Below are positions 43,444 to 54,078 of a DNA stretch of 64,000 bases, piece by piece. Numbering within the stretch: the first letter of the stretch is position 1; every line of letters begins with the position of its first letter. The notes below the pieces were generated by a model. That model was not told the DNA's origin. It saw nothing but the letters and a program-made list of their open reading frames with translations, and made no database searches. Location: NCBI GenBank assembly GCA_033182465.1, contig CP137324.1, positions 1,612,001-1,676,000 on the forward strand, in the 5' to 3' direction. Both the position numbers and the translations under genes were made by a program. Source of the DNA: Sanghuangporus weigelae (Eukaryota; Basidiomycota; Agaricomycetes; Hymenochaetales; Hymenochaetaceae).

Positions 43444-45893
43444 CGTGGAGCAGGGTTGAGCTGACGTCCGAAGGGTTGGGATACCCTCGTCTTATATAGA
43501 CTGTGTTGATGCAGGCGTTCTCCGCGTGTTCAGTCGTATTCTTAGATCTCTCATGTGAGCAGACGAGGACTGTCGGTCCTTCCGCTCCACCGTACTTCTG
43601 ATTTGATATATGACATGAAGACTCGGGCGTCTAGATAGGCCGCGATACAAACAGCCAATTTCCATCCTGCAAGTTCAGTTTGAGGCCCTCAAAGGATGTC
43701 AATGGTCAGGCGCAAGTCACAAGGTGGTGAGCTTACAGGCATAAAAAAGCAAAATAGGAAATGGTGCGTAAGTTCACCAAGGAAAAGCGGCGAGAGAGAC
43801 TCTTGCCTGCTTCCTCGCTATCCTCCAATCATGTATACGCACACGATAACTCGAGCTTCCCGGTCAATCACAGCGCCCATTTCCTCTCTGTACGTAGCTT
43901 GTTTCACTGTTCCTGGTCTTGCCCCCCTATCTGCATGCCTCGAAAGAACTCCTTTTCTCTAATGGAAGTGAACGGAAGACTCGGGTCAACACGAGGAATC
44001 AGTACGGCATTCAGAATGAGCCCAGATGCAGCCTCGAGTAATCAAAATAGAATACCACTGTTGTTTTGCTCTCTCCGGATGGATGGAGACTCGCGGTCTT
44101 GGCTGATCTTTGTACAGAAGCAATCCTTCGTATAAAGGGGTTTCGGGAAATGGTATTACAATAGACAGCTAGGAAGAGCTAATTTGAAAAGTTCAACAAG
44201 GCACGTACCAGTCAAACATTTAGATTCAGGGTGCGTTCAGCATGAAAAATCAAATTGCAAAGATTTAGCCGAAACCAAGCATCACGTCATTCACGAGTGG
44301 CAGGAAGAGTGATTGTCAGTGATGAGAAAAGCGTGTGCATGTGCAGATGAAGCCGAATAATATGTAGAAAAAATCGGAGCGGGCTCCTCAGGTTCTCCTT
44401 GCTCTGAAGAAGTCTTTTCTGAAGCCGAAAGCTGTACTCCTTGTAGAGGAGTGCTTGCAGATCTAGGATGCAGAGGGTCGTGCTCAAACGAAGCTGCGCT
44501 GGCACTCTTGGGCTGAATGTACTAGGTAGGCTATCGGAGGATATTAAGGCTCGAGAATCCCTGCTTGGATATCCTCCCACTTTTTGCTGTGTTTGAGCGT
44601 CGCCATCACTGGAGGAGACCTCAGTAACAGTGGCTGCATCGTGAATCTATTCAGTGGCATGTCTAGATCTCTCTTTTCTCTCTTTACCTAGCAAATTTTC
44701 CTTCCCACAACCATTCAAGAGCAAGTCGTACCTCCTCGCATCGTGCAGGCACAAGCTTAAGGATGAGACTAATCTGAATCTTCTGAGCAAGATCCAAGTC
44801 GCGTCGAGTGAACGCAAGAAACAGGTGTTGCCGTACATATAATCCAATTTGAAAGCATATGTAGATTAGATTTGTCACTGTGGGAACCGGATAGCTCCGC
44901 AATTATCGATTTGATAGCTTCGGCTTGACGCTGACCACACACTCTGAGGCTGAGGCAAGTAAGTAAGCATGATATTAATACTTGAATATTCTAAGGATAC
45001 AGAATAGCGCCCTACTTAGTTCTTCGGTGGTGATAAGGCTGGTAGATGGAACACTGACGGGTCAGTGCATCTTTTTTGTGGTCTTTTGCCCACTCTCTAT
45101 TCACGCATCAGTTTCAAGGGAAGGAGGTCCAAATGAATACAACACATCCTCGCGGACGTCCTCCTTCACTAGATCACTCATATTTATTTCAGCATCGTAG
45201 TTTTCTTTTTTACCGCAAGGCAGGTAATTCTTTAAAAATTGGCCAGTGACATCTGCATTTGAAACTTGCTTCCGGCACTGGCACACGCAAGCTTCAAGAT
45301 ATATAGCTACCTTCAATTCCAGTGTCGAGCATATGCTTCTTTCTCTGTTCTTTGTGCTATACAAGAATGGTTGCTACGGTTGCTATAGCTGGAGACAAGG
45401 AAATCACCAATTCCATCTTCCGAGTCCAGAACTTGATTCACCGTTTGATCCCATCTACGTGTTGACGACCACCTTAAAAGGAGCATGGAATCTGGACGAT
45501 CTTCAACATACCTGTCCCGTGTTTCGACGAGTCTAGTGTTCTCCATCATACGCATCATTCTGCTTCGTTCTTACTTTACCTCGTCCTCTGTATCGCGGAC
45601 CGGCTGTGAAATGAGGTGCATGCCAACTCGAATGTATGACATAAAAATAATTCATTGCACAATATTACATTATGAGGGCTGGAGACGTGAAGTGCAGCTG
45701 AGAGTAAGAAAGAAAACACAAGCCTTGAACAAGAGGCAGAAGAATACACCGACAAAGCCTGATAGACAAGCATCAAGTCGGGGAACCAATGAGAATGCGA
45801 AAGCATCTAAAGCACTGCTAAAATATCAGACTCCACTCGAAACTAGAACAGCAGATAGACTGGTACGAACCATAGCCAATAATTCATGGCGAA
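43444..45893. other. 2.4-kb stretch upstream of the NLR-like gene
   Basis: Holds the NLR promoter and then short frames on both strands. Minus frames at 44287-44580 (with YSFRLQKRLLQSKENLRS) and 44684-44902 look protein-like but match no family I know and are not linked by convincing splice sites. A repeat unit lies at 45275-45640. Confidence 0.45.
45275..45640 (+). repeat. diverged direct repeat, right unit
   Basis: Partner of the unit at 37520-37860 in the same orientation; together they bracket the NLR-like gene at a spacing of about 7.75 kb. See the left unit for shared blocks. Confidence 0.55.
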
Positions 45894-47800
45894 CTAAACG
45901 TACATTGCGATTGCTCCCTGCTGCTCGTCCATACGCCAAACGCCTGCAATACGCACACTCTTGTGCTTATGACCACAGGATGGAACGGGGCATGACCATT
46001 CGTATTCAGCTTCGATCACAAGGGCAGGAGCCTTCCCCTTGCCCTTTCTTCGCGCTCTTCCCTTTGCAACGCGGCCACCTGGACGACCAGGGCGACGCCG
46101 TGCGGCGGGTTGAACTGCATAATCTACCGAGCGCACAGATGGTATCGCATGGAGAACAGGGTCATGATCTGGTATAGATCTGTTCCCGTGTCGCGTTGAA
46201 CGTCTACTGGGGATTGACGAGTCAAGAGCCGGCGCAGTACCGTTCTCGAATTGCCCTGCGGGACTAACAGGGACTGGTTCGATAGAGGTAGTGGCGATCG
46301 CGGATGATCGACCGCTCTCTTTAAGGCGAGGTCGTAGTCGCGACCGAATGTAACATTCCGGTGTGAAAGAATCCTCAGGCTTCCGCTTGGAGGGGATACT
46401 CGGCGCAGAAGCATCGTCGTCTTCGGGTTCAATAGCCCTTCGCTTGCCTTTACTCCTTGCTGCAAAACCGGATTCGCTACTGGCCTGTTGTAATGGCTCG
46501 GTGCCCTCTGCCTTGGCTTTACTCTTCCCCTTGAATGACAGTGTTTCGTCATCTCTATCATTCTTCTCGCTATCCTCTTGATCAGGTATTGGGGGCGGCT
46601 TCATGATAGCATCGATACATTTCCCGTCTAAAATATGACCGCATCGCAAAGCAAAAAGCTTGAACTTGCGAATCTCTTCTTCAGGGCCGACGACATTCAT
46701 GACAAGATGATCGAGGCACATGGCACATACCAGGGCTGTGCCCGTCTCGTGTGCCGAACTTGGCCCCGGGCCATCAGAGATCGTGATGACTTCCTGTGAA
46801 ACGAAGTCGTTTGAAAAACCAGGTTCTGGTTTTGTGGGATGAGTAAACGTGGGCTTATAGCTGGATTCCTCCTGGCGAGGCTGTTGATGCCTATGTCGGC
46901 GACCGAATGGGTTATGTATCAATCGGAATTGAAGGTCCGGCTGGCGCTCTTCGGCATCCAGCACAAGCGCCTCTAACAGATCACGATCCTCATCCACGTC
47001 ACGCCTTTCGGGACCTGGGCTGCCATCAGGTGCCTGGAAGAACATACGATAGGCCGCCAGGCCGAAACCACCAAAAAAACCTCGCCAACCGCTATTATTT
47101 TCCACTCGAGGAGGAGCGGGATGTGCCGGTTCGAACTGATTTCGGCGATTTAAAGCAAGCATACCACCCCCGAGGGCAATATTTGGACGGTGCGCCGCAT
47201 CATGCCCATCATGCCTGATCCCAAACCGCTCCTGCTCATGATTATGATGAGCGTCTTGTACAGGAGGAAGCCGAGGCTGAGCCGGTAAACCCTGCTCAAA
47301 TCTAAACGGTTGCTCCATGGGACGGACTACGCCTCTAAGGTCTATGTCAGGAGGAGGGCGGTAACGAAGAGGTGGCGTATCACGTGCAAACCCGAAACGA
47401 GGAGGTAGAGGGGGGACTGGGGGAACATAATTATCCTGCGGTGGCGGAGAGGGTGAAAACAGCACTCGGCGATTTGGCCGGCGAATTTCTAATTCAGTAA
47501 ATCAGCACCAACGAGCCAAAATGCAAAAGAATAAAGAGACATACGTTGATTTCGTTGAGCTCGCGCATTAGGTGCCGGTGCTGGGCGAGAAGGACCCGCA
47601 ACAATCTCTACATCGTCGTCACTGTCTCCGATTACAATGGGCTCATGCGTAAGACGACCTGGACGATGTGCTATGAATTGAATGTCATCATCGTCCGCAT
47701 AGTTGTGCACGCTACTCGGGACAAGATCGTCCACATCAATAACCTCCCTGGACGAGAAATCGTGGACGGGAGTTGGTCGCTGGACGAGCGTCTGGGACAT
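45894..47800 (-). CDS. RING-like zinc-finger protein with SUMO-interaction-like motifs
   Basis: Two exons, starting MSQTLVQRPTPVHDFSSREV at 47800, about 620 residues. The N-terminal 90 residues hold hydrophobic-acidic motifs of SUMO-interacting type (EVIDVDDLV, PIVIGDSDDDVEIV), with another (EVITISDGPG) before the finger. The middle is Pro/Arg-rich (NYVPPVPPLPPRFGFARDTP). The RING-like part is split: CAMCLDHL..FALRCGHILDGKCI, then about 190 disordered residues, then EWSCPVPSCGHKHKSVRIAG near the C-terminus. Within CGHILDGKC the usual HxxC spacing is missing, so one zinc ligand is lost or replaced by Asp. By analogy with SUMO-targeted ubiquitin ligases it may act on SUMO-modified nuclear proteins; this is inference. 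The stop is at 45894. Confidence 0.7.
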
Positions 47801-48285
47801 CGTGGTGGGGTTTGCAATACAACTTACAAGAGTACTCCCACATAATTACTGTTACTGGAAATTAGTCATACTCCTCCCACGCATCACGTGCTGCTCGGAA
47901 AAAAGACCATAAAATAAAATTTCGTCCGTTTTCTGGTCTCCTCGTTCTCTTCTTGCGCTCGTCGAGCATGTAGCAATAAATACGTGAGTGACTTTTCCTT
48001 TTCTTTTCTTCGTGATGACTTTATTCTCTTCCCCGTCCTACACGACCATGCCGAGGAATAGAGTATGTTCGTTCGCAACGAACTCGCGTCCTACGGGGCG
48101 CACAGTGCACTTGCCAGTGCCATTTTGTCTGATCCGATTCTTACTTGGCTTCGCTATTTCAACGGAAACTGACTTTTGCCCTTAGATACTTCTATCATCT
48201 GTTCTCCAGTACTGGAATCGGTCTAATCTGAAACTGTGGGTAACCATTTTCCGTCTTTTTTCGTGCGCCGTCGAGGCGTTCCTGC
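47801..48285. other. intergenic, no gene seen
   Basis: Upstream region of the RING-like gene. No supported frame. The run between about 47930 and 48030 is pyrimidine-rich. Confidence 0.5.
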
Positions 48286-48627
48286 ATGATGAGAAAGATT
48301 CCGTTAATTCGCAGTTTCCACTCTAGCGCCCTCTTCAGGAGTACTCCGCCCAGACCGTACATCAATTTCCCCCTCGTCGCCGCAGTGAACCCAAAAAACT
48401 GTTGGCTGAGGTGGGCCACCGTTGTGTGCGTTGGCGTGCGGTGGGTGGTCGGCGCGATGAGGGCTACCAAGCACTTCCTTGGATGTCTGATCCTTCTCAA
48501 CGTTAACATTTTTGTCGTCCTTGAATGCAAACTGATTATTGTATCCCTTTTGCCAGGTTTATTCGATAATTTGATACCAAATTTGTCTGTATTATTAGAA
48601 AGCCCAATGATGAACCCGAGTTTCTGA
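48286..48627 (+). CDS. possible small mitochondrial protein
   Basis: The frame opens with two ATGs at 48286 and a leader rich in Arg, Ser and hydrophobics without acids (MMRKIPLIRSFHSSALFRS), which looks like a mitochondrial targeting sequence. A positively charged hydrophobic segment follows (NCWLRWATVVCVGVRWVVGA, then MRATKHFLG), which could be one membrane helix. The remaining 45 residues look like translated non-coding DNA, so a splice or an earlier stop is likely. I do not recognise the family; a small inner-membrane subunit is one possibility. It could also be a chance frame in the 5' region of the next gene. Confidence 0.35.
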   Translation: MMRKIPLIRSFHSSALFRSTPPRPYINFPLVAAVNPKNCWLRWATVVCVGVRWVVGAMRATKHFLGCLILLNVNIFVVLECKLIIVSLLPGLFDNLIPNLSVLLESPMMNPSF

Positions 48628-48768
48628 TCTGATATTTACAAGCGTATTTCTCATCAAATGAAGTGTGAATACTTGAGAGCTTAGACTATACGTATGCGTG
48701 GGATGACTGACGATGAGTTTGTTGAATGGATATACAGTATTCACTCTGTTAACTTGCTTCCAACGTTC

Positions 48769-49486
48769 ATGATGGCCCCGAAAGAGCCCACCCGCCACCA
48801 ACTCTCCTCGCGTTTAGCTTATCAGCAACATACACCAGCGTTTCTACTCCGCCTGCAAAGCAAAGTCACAGGCGATGCTGACGATGAAGAAGACGACGAC
48901 TTCTATGAATGGCAAGATAAATCGGGTCGACCTCCCATCCCTCGAAGACCGACGCCTCCAGAGCGTCCTGCAGATGATCCTGGCAGTGCGGACGAAGATG
49001 ATCTCGATGAGAAACCTCAAGTCGTCGTTTTACGGAAAGGCAAACATTTAACCGCGGAAGAAGCGGAAAGATATGCAGAGAACGAGAGAAGGAAAGGTGT
49101 GTTGTTTTTTCTGGTACAAATTCGAGGATAATTCGCGGTGTTCTTATTTCAAACCTCTGACGGTCTTTATAGAGCAAGGGCTTCCTCCGCTTTCAGCTAC
49201 TTTAAAAGCCGAAAAGAGCGCCGAGAAGAACGACTCAAGCACGAGCAAAGAAAAGTCAGATGAGAGAGAAACCAAGTCCAAATCATCGTCTTTGTCGTTC
49301 TCATCATCTGGGGCGACTTCCACCACGAGAGGGTCTACAAAGAAGCGCAAAGCCGTTGGAGACGGCCTTGATGATTTACTGTCCAAGGAGGCGAAGGCAA
49401 AAGTGAAGAAGAAGGGAAAGCAATCTTCTAAGGCGAAGAAGGCAAAGACGGGTACCCTGTTGTCGTTTGGAGAAGATGATACTTGA
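48769..49486 (+). CDS. DUF4604 (KIAA1143-like) protein
   Basis: Two exons (48769 to about 49096, then about 49173-49486). The start is MMAPKEPTRHQLSSRLAYQQ followed by HTPAFLLRLQSKV, then an acidic stretch with DDFYEWQD, RPPIPRRPTPPERPADDPGS and the conserved core EKPQVVVLRKGKHLTAEEAE. The second exon is Lys/Ser-rich and basic, ending TGTLLSFGEDDT. The QVVVLKxGxLTxEE core and the TPAFL start are the signature of the DUF4604/KIAA1143 family, a small, mostly disordered, probably nuclear protein without known function. The in-frame ATG at 48694 would add 25 residues without family support, so one of the two adjacent ATGs at 48769 and 48772 is preferred. Confidence 0.82.
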
Positions 49487-50940
49487 CCTGCTGAGCACGG
49501 TGTTCATCTCCGTCTCAAGAAACTGTTGGCTCTGTTAATATAAAGCTGATTATTTTACGTGCGTGCCCTATTTTTATTTCTTTTACTAATAGTGGTCAAG
49601 TGCCACTGATTCACTCATTTTAGATGAGGTAGACCCTGCAGGTGCTGTGATATTTGTATCATTGGCGGGCTTTTGAAGGTCCCGGTAGTCATATCCGCCA
49701 ACAACGCGCCACGATACGGTTCCGCTATACTCCTTTCGTCGTCTCCACCATCACGGCCAGATTCCACGTGCATCCATTTCATCGCTTCTAGTTCATTGTG
49801 CTTTGTTGATTCATCGAGATATGTCATTTCGCAAATGTATTTGTGAACTTCGACTCATTTCCTGGAGCGCCGAGGAGAGTCAACTATCATCGTTTACTTC
49901 GTCCCGGTGGCACACGATACCACGTTTACGACTGCAAATCGTACGTAGAACTCTCGCGTCCGTCTTTGTCGGCATCGTAAATATGTTCAGTGAGGACCGC
50001 GTAGACGTTGCCATAATTCGACTTCTGGATCCGAAACAACCTGCCCAACCAATAGCAAGCACTGTATTGCCAAGAAATCGCGCTCTGCTTAAAGATACCG
50101 CGAGTTATGTTCCGCCGTTCGCAGCTTGTGGGGACGACGCGGAGCTTGGCTCGTTCGGAACCTATGCGCGAATGCCCGGCCACATCGGCGCACATGTTGG
50201 TCGGCGCTCTCACACAGGCTTCGGTCATCAAAATGATTACCTGATATTCTGACCACTCGGACTATGGATTTGGCAGAGGCAGAATAATGTACTGCATCTC
50301 GATATGGCATCTGACCTTGTTTTGGAATGGCGAGCTGCGACTACAGAGTGGGCGGGAACCGTGTGCCTATGTACTCGAGAGGGAATCTCATCTGAATCTA
50401 TCTCGTTCAAGGAACGGACTTTACAGAAGGAGGTTCATCATCTGTCAACGCGCCCATTTGCTACTTTACGTCCAAAATGCACCAGTTCTCTTGGCCTTCT
50501 AGCCTTGAGAATTCAAACGCGGAAACAAAAGGCCAGTCGGTCATTATTCAAAATGCAGTAAAAGCCAATGCAAAATGCGTGGAATTTGACTGGCTGGCCC
50601 TAAGCGAAGCGACATTGCTGTGCCCACCGCTGATGCTGGATCGCCGACCATCGAAAAGGACCATTCAGGACAATGGAGATCAACACGGATCTCTTTGTCA
50701 GTCGGGAAGTTATAGCACATAGCTAATTGCGAAGCTATGCGCTGCAGGGACCTTACGCATCTTTACGCGATGTCACGTTCGAGTGGTGCATCCTCGGAGC
50801 GAGAGACCGCCCGTATACTATGGAGTCACAAAGGCACCTGAAAGGAAGAGTGTTTCACCTCAGTTTCGACCTGATGGATTTGATGGACAAGGATCTATGC
50901 GGACCGTAGTCACCTGGGCTATGCGATGCGGGGCTCTTGT
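49487..50940. other. 1.5-kb stretch without a supported gene
   Basis: Overlapping short frames on both strands (the longest at 49803-50252 starts with TTG) show no motif. It probably contains decayed DNA plus the promoter of the DyP gene. Confidence 0.5.
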
Positions 50941-50948
50941 CTTCAGAC

Positions 50949-50954
50949 TATAAA
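50949..50954 (+). promoter_or_regulatory. TATA box of the DyP peroxidase gene
   Basis: TATAAA lies 94 bp before the start codon at 51048, a normal position for a fungal core promoter with a short leader. It is the clearest TATA box I see in the window. Confidence 0.55.
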
Positions 50955-51047
50955 GGAGGGACCAGGACTGAAGACGGGATTACTACGGACACTCCCCTCA
51001 ATCTTGATACTTCGCTTTAACCAATACGTAAACGTCGATTGAACATC

Positions 51048-52947
51048 ATGACTACTCCCGCGTGGCCGACTCCGCAAGACCTTCAGGACGTTCAGGGTGA
51101 GTGCAATGTAAGTTTACACATCTTGTCCTCTCTAACATTGTCTTTTATCCAGGTGACATTATGTGCGTACCTCGCCCAACAACATCAATAGTTCGGACTA
51201 CTTATCGACATTGTATATAGTCTCGGTTTCCCCAAGCGCACAGAAGACTTCATCTTCTTCAACATCCAGAATGCCGCTGCCTTCAAGCGCGACCTCAAAC
51301 AACTGATCCCGGCGATTACTTCGACTGCCGACATCCAGAAGCTCCGCAAGGACATTAATGACCACAAAAAGAGCGGCAAACATGGCTTGCTCAAGGCTGT
51401 TGGGATCAACATCGCGTTCTCTCGGAAAGGATTGGAGAAGGTATGGGTTTTCATTTAGTCTTGACGATTGGTTTCTGACGGGTGTTCAATCTTACAGTTG
51501 GGTATCACTGATGACCTTGGTGACGCGTCGTTCAAGAAGGGCCAGTTGGGCAACGCATCCGCACTAGGCGACACTGGCAAGACGGACTCCTCTGGCAACT
51601 TCGTTCCTGACTGGCTTGAGCCTTTCAAGAACGAGATCGATGGTGTCATCTTGGTACGTTCTCATCTCACTAGATTATCTGGGATCTCAGCTCATTACAA
51701 AATACTAGGTCGCTGGGGATTCGAGAGAATCTGTTCAAGAGGGTGACAACAAAGTCGAGCATGTCCTTTGCAACTCCATCAAGGAAGTGTTCAAAGTGAA
51801 GGGCCAAACTCGTCCGGGCAAGGAGAAGGGCCACGAGCACTTTGTGCGTATGATCCCTTCTGACGTTTACTCCATCGTCAATGCTGATTGCGCTTTGATA
51901 TCCAGGGCTTCCTTGACGGCATCTCTTCACCGGCAATCGACGCGGTGACCGGACACCTTCCCGGTCAGATCGTTGTCCCACCTGGTGTCATCATCACTGG
52001 TGTGACCGATGGCGACTCCGTCACTCGTCCAGCCTGGGCGAAGAACGGATCTTTCCTTGTGTACGTCTGCCTTTCTTATTTATTCTTTGGTTGTACTCAC
52101 AAAATCATCATATCGCGGTAGATATCGTCAACTCCAACAACTCGTCCCCGAATTCAACAAGTTCCTGCATGACAACCCCGTCGTGGTCGATGGTCTACCG
52201 CGGGATCAAGGTAGCGAGCTCCTCGGTGCGCGGTTCTTTGGGCGCTGGAAGAGTGGTGCGCCCATCGAGCTGTCGCCTCTCAAGGACGACCCGGAGCTCG
52301 CGAAGGACAAGCAGAGGAACAATAACTTTGACTTTAGCGGGGAGAGCTTCAACGATCAAACAAAGTGCCCGTTCGCTGCGCATATTAGGAAGACGAACCC
52401 GAGGGCGGACTTGCTTCAGTGAGCTCATTCAATCTCTCTTTGCCTTTTCGAACATAATTGTTGACCCGATGTAAACAAGGCCGTTCGGACCCAATGCCCT
52501 ATTGCCACACATGATCATGCGCAAGAGTATCACCTACGGACCCGAGGTGACGCCCGAAGAGGCGAAGGAGAACAAGACGAAAGTCGACCGTGGGCTCGCG
52601 TTCGTGTGCTACCAGAGCAACGTCGTGCAGGGCTTCGAGTTCGTCCAGGAGTCGTGGTCGAACAACACTGGGTTCCCGCCGCAGAAGAATGTCGCGCAGC
52701 CTGGGTTCGACCCTATCAGTACGTGCATCTTCTCCTTCCTTTGCGGTATGCGCCAAACTCAGCCTTGTCTCTTCTCTTACCGTGTACAGTCGGTCAGAAC
52801 AATGGGCAGGCGCGCAACGTTGCTGGCTTGCAGATCAACAACCAAGCGGGAAACACGACACTCCCGATCGAGTTCGTCGTGTCGAAGGGTGGCGAGTACT
52901 TCTTCACGCCGTCCATCTCTGCACTTAAGACGAAGCTTACTGCTTAA
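51048..52947 (+). CDS. DyP-type (dye-decolorizing) haem peroxidase
   Basis: Nine exons (51048-51096, 51153-51162, 51221-51440, 51498-51653, 51709-51843, 51906-52060, 52122-52418, 52480-52718, 52790-52947) give 472 residues. Exon 2 is only 10 nt; with it the conserved start of the domain reads DLQDVQGDIILGFPKRTEDF. Further family marks: GFLDGISSPAIDAVTG with the distal catalytic Asp, the proximal haem His in KCPFAAHIRKTNPR, and GGEYFFTPSIS near the end. These enzymes use hydrogen peroxide to oxidise dyes, phenols and lignin-like compounds. Unlike many secreted fungal DyPs, the model starts directly with MTTPAWPTPQDLQD and has no visible signal peptide, so it may be intracellular, or an upstream exon was missed. 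A TATA box lies at 50949. It is convergent with the next gene. Confidence 0.95.
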
Positions 52948-53140
52948 GTGCAGTTGATCTTCAGAATTAATTTCTTTGGACAATCTATCCGTGTAAGCTG
53001 GGAGGTCGTTTTCGAAAGGAGTTGACATGTACATATTTTGTAACTTTACGCTTTTCATGCTATGCAATGTATTCTGTTGTGTATGTACTCACAAAGAAAT
53101 ATATACTCAAACGTATCAATGTACCTGGATGAAAATAAAG

Positions 53141-53979
53141 TTATCGCTCATCCAGCCATCTTTGAACGACATTGAGCATCTCCTCTGCAGTGTTTCGATT
53201 CTGGGCCCAAAAATGAGAACCACCCTCGATACAAGAGACACTAACTCTCCCAGCGCTCGCGTTCCTATCTGAATTAACATTCAGGTTCTGCTTTCCAAGC
53301 ACTTCCAACTTGTCACTCCACTCTCGATAACTCTCAACACCAGTGAACTCATCTCGGTCACCGTAAATGATGAGTACGCGCGCTTTGGGGTCGCGTGCGA
53401 GTGTATTTAGAGCTTCGTCGTAGGACTTGGAGCGGAAGAGTGTGAGCCAGGCGCGTGGGCCGAGTGGGTATGAGAGGAGGACGTGTGATGTTTCGATTTC
53501 TGAAGGGGTAGAGAGAGGTGGGTGTTGGGATGTTATTAGACTTCCGTGCGAGTAGCCCTTTAGCAAGTTTTGTAAATACAGTAAGAATATTAGAGGATGA
53601 GGGACGTACGATGAGGAGTACATGCTGGACATTAGGTACTTGTTCGAGTGCCCATTGAACAATTTCGCGTAAGTCTTGAGCTTCTTGTGAGCCAGTCAAT
53701 GACGGCCAGCCTTTGGAAAGACCGACTCCTCGACTGTTATATTTCAGGACATGATACCTTCGTTCGAACAGACATTCTTCAAGTAAATGCAGTACACTCC
53801 AGAAAGTATGAGCAAAATTTATTTTATTTTGAGGAGACGACGCACGGGTCGTTCATGTTCCCACCGAGCCATGACCAAGGGTGCAGTAATATTGCCAGCT
53901 GAGATGAGGCTGAGGCTGGCTGGGAACGAAGGACGAGTTCTACTATGCGACCAGACGGTAATTGAACAAGGTCGGACAT
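53141..53979 (-). CDS. alpha/beta hydrolase
   Basis: Exons 53846-53979, 53610-53796 and 53141-53557 give 245 residues. The start is MSDLVQLPSGRIVELVLRSQ, then a first core strand with LAILLHPWSWLGGNMNDP (oxyanion region), YNSRGVGLSKG, the nucleophile elbow GYSHGS formed exactly at an intron border, the acid in VLIIYGDRDEFTG and the His in IEGGSHFWAQN. The triad is therefore complete. The length is that of small single-domain serine hydrolases related to dienelactone-hydrolase or peptidase-like folds; the substrate cannot be told. There is no signal peptide, so it is probably cytosolic. Its start lies only 99 bp from that of the divergent gene at 54079. Confidence 0.87.
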
Positions 53980-54078
53980 GACGGGATAAGCCGAGTCGCG
54001 TTGGCGTCGCGCAATCTCAAAAATAAATAAATTCAGCTCAGCACTTCACTACCGACAACAACCTAACTGCCGACAACG
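53980..54078. promoter_or_regulatory. 99-bp bidirectional promoter region
   Basis: Only 99 bp separate the start codons of the hydrolase (minus) and the disordered protein (plus), the tightest divergent pair in the window. Both transcripts must start within this stretch or within the neighbouring coding sequence. Confidence 0.5.

Noticed and set aside
49803-50252. 149-codon plus-strand frame as a gene
   Set aside because: Begins with TTG, overlaps equally long frames on the minus strand and shows no family feature.
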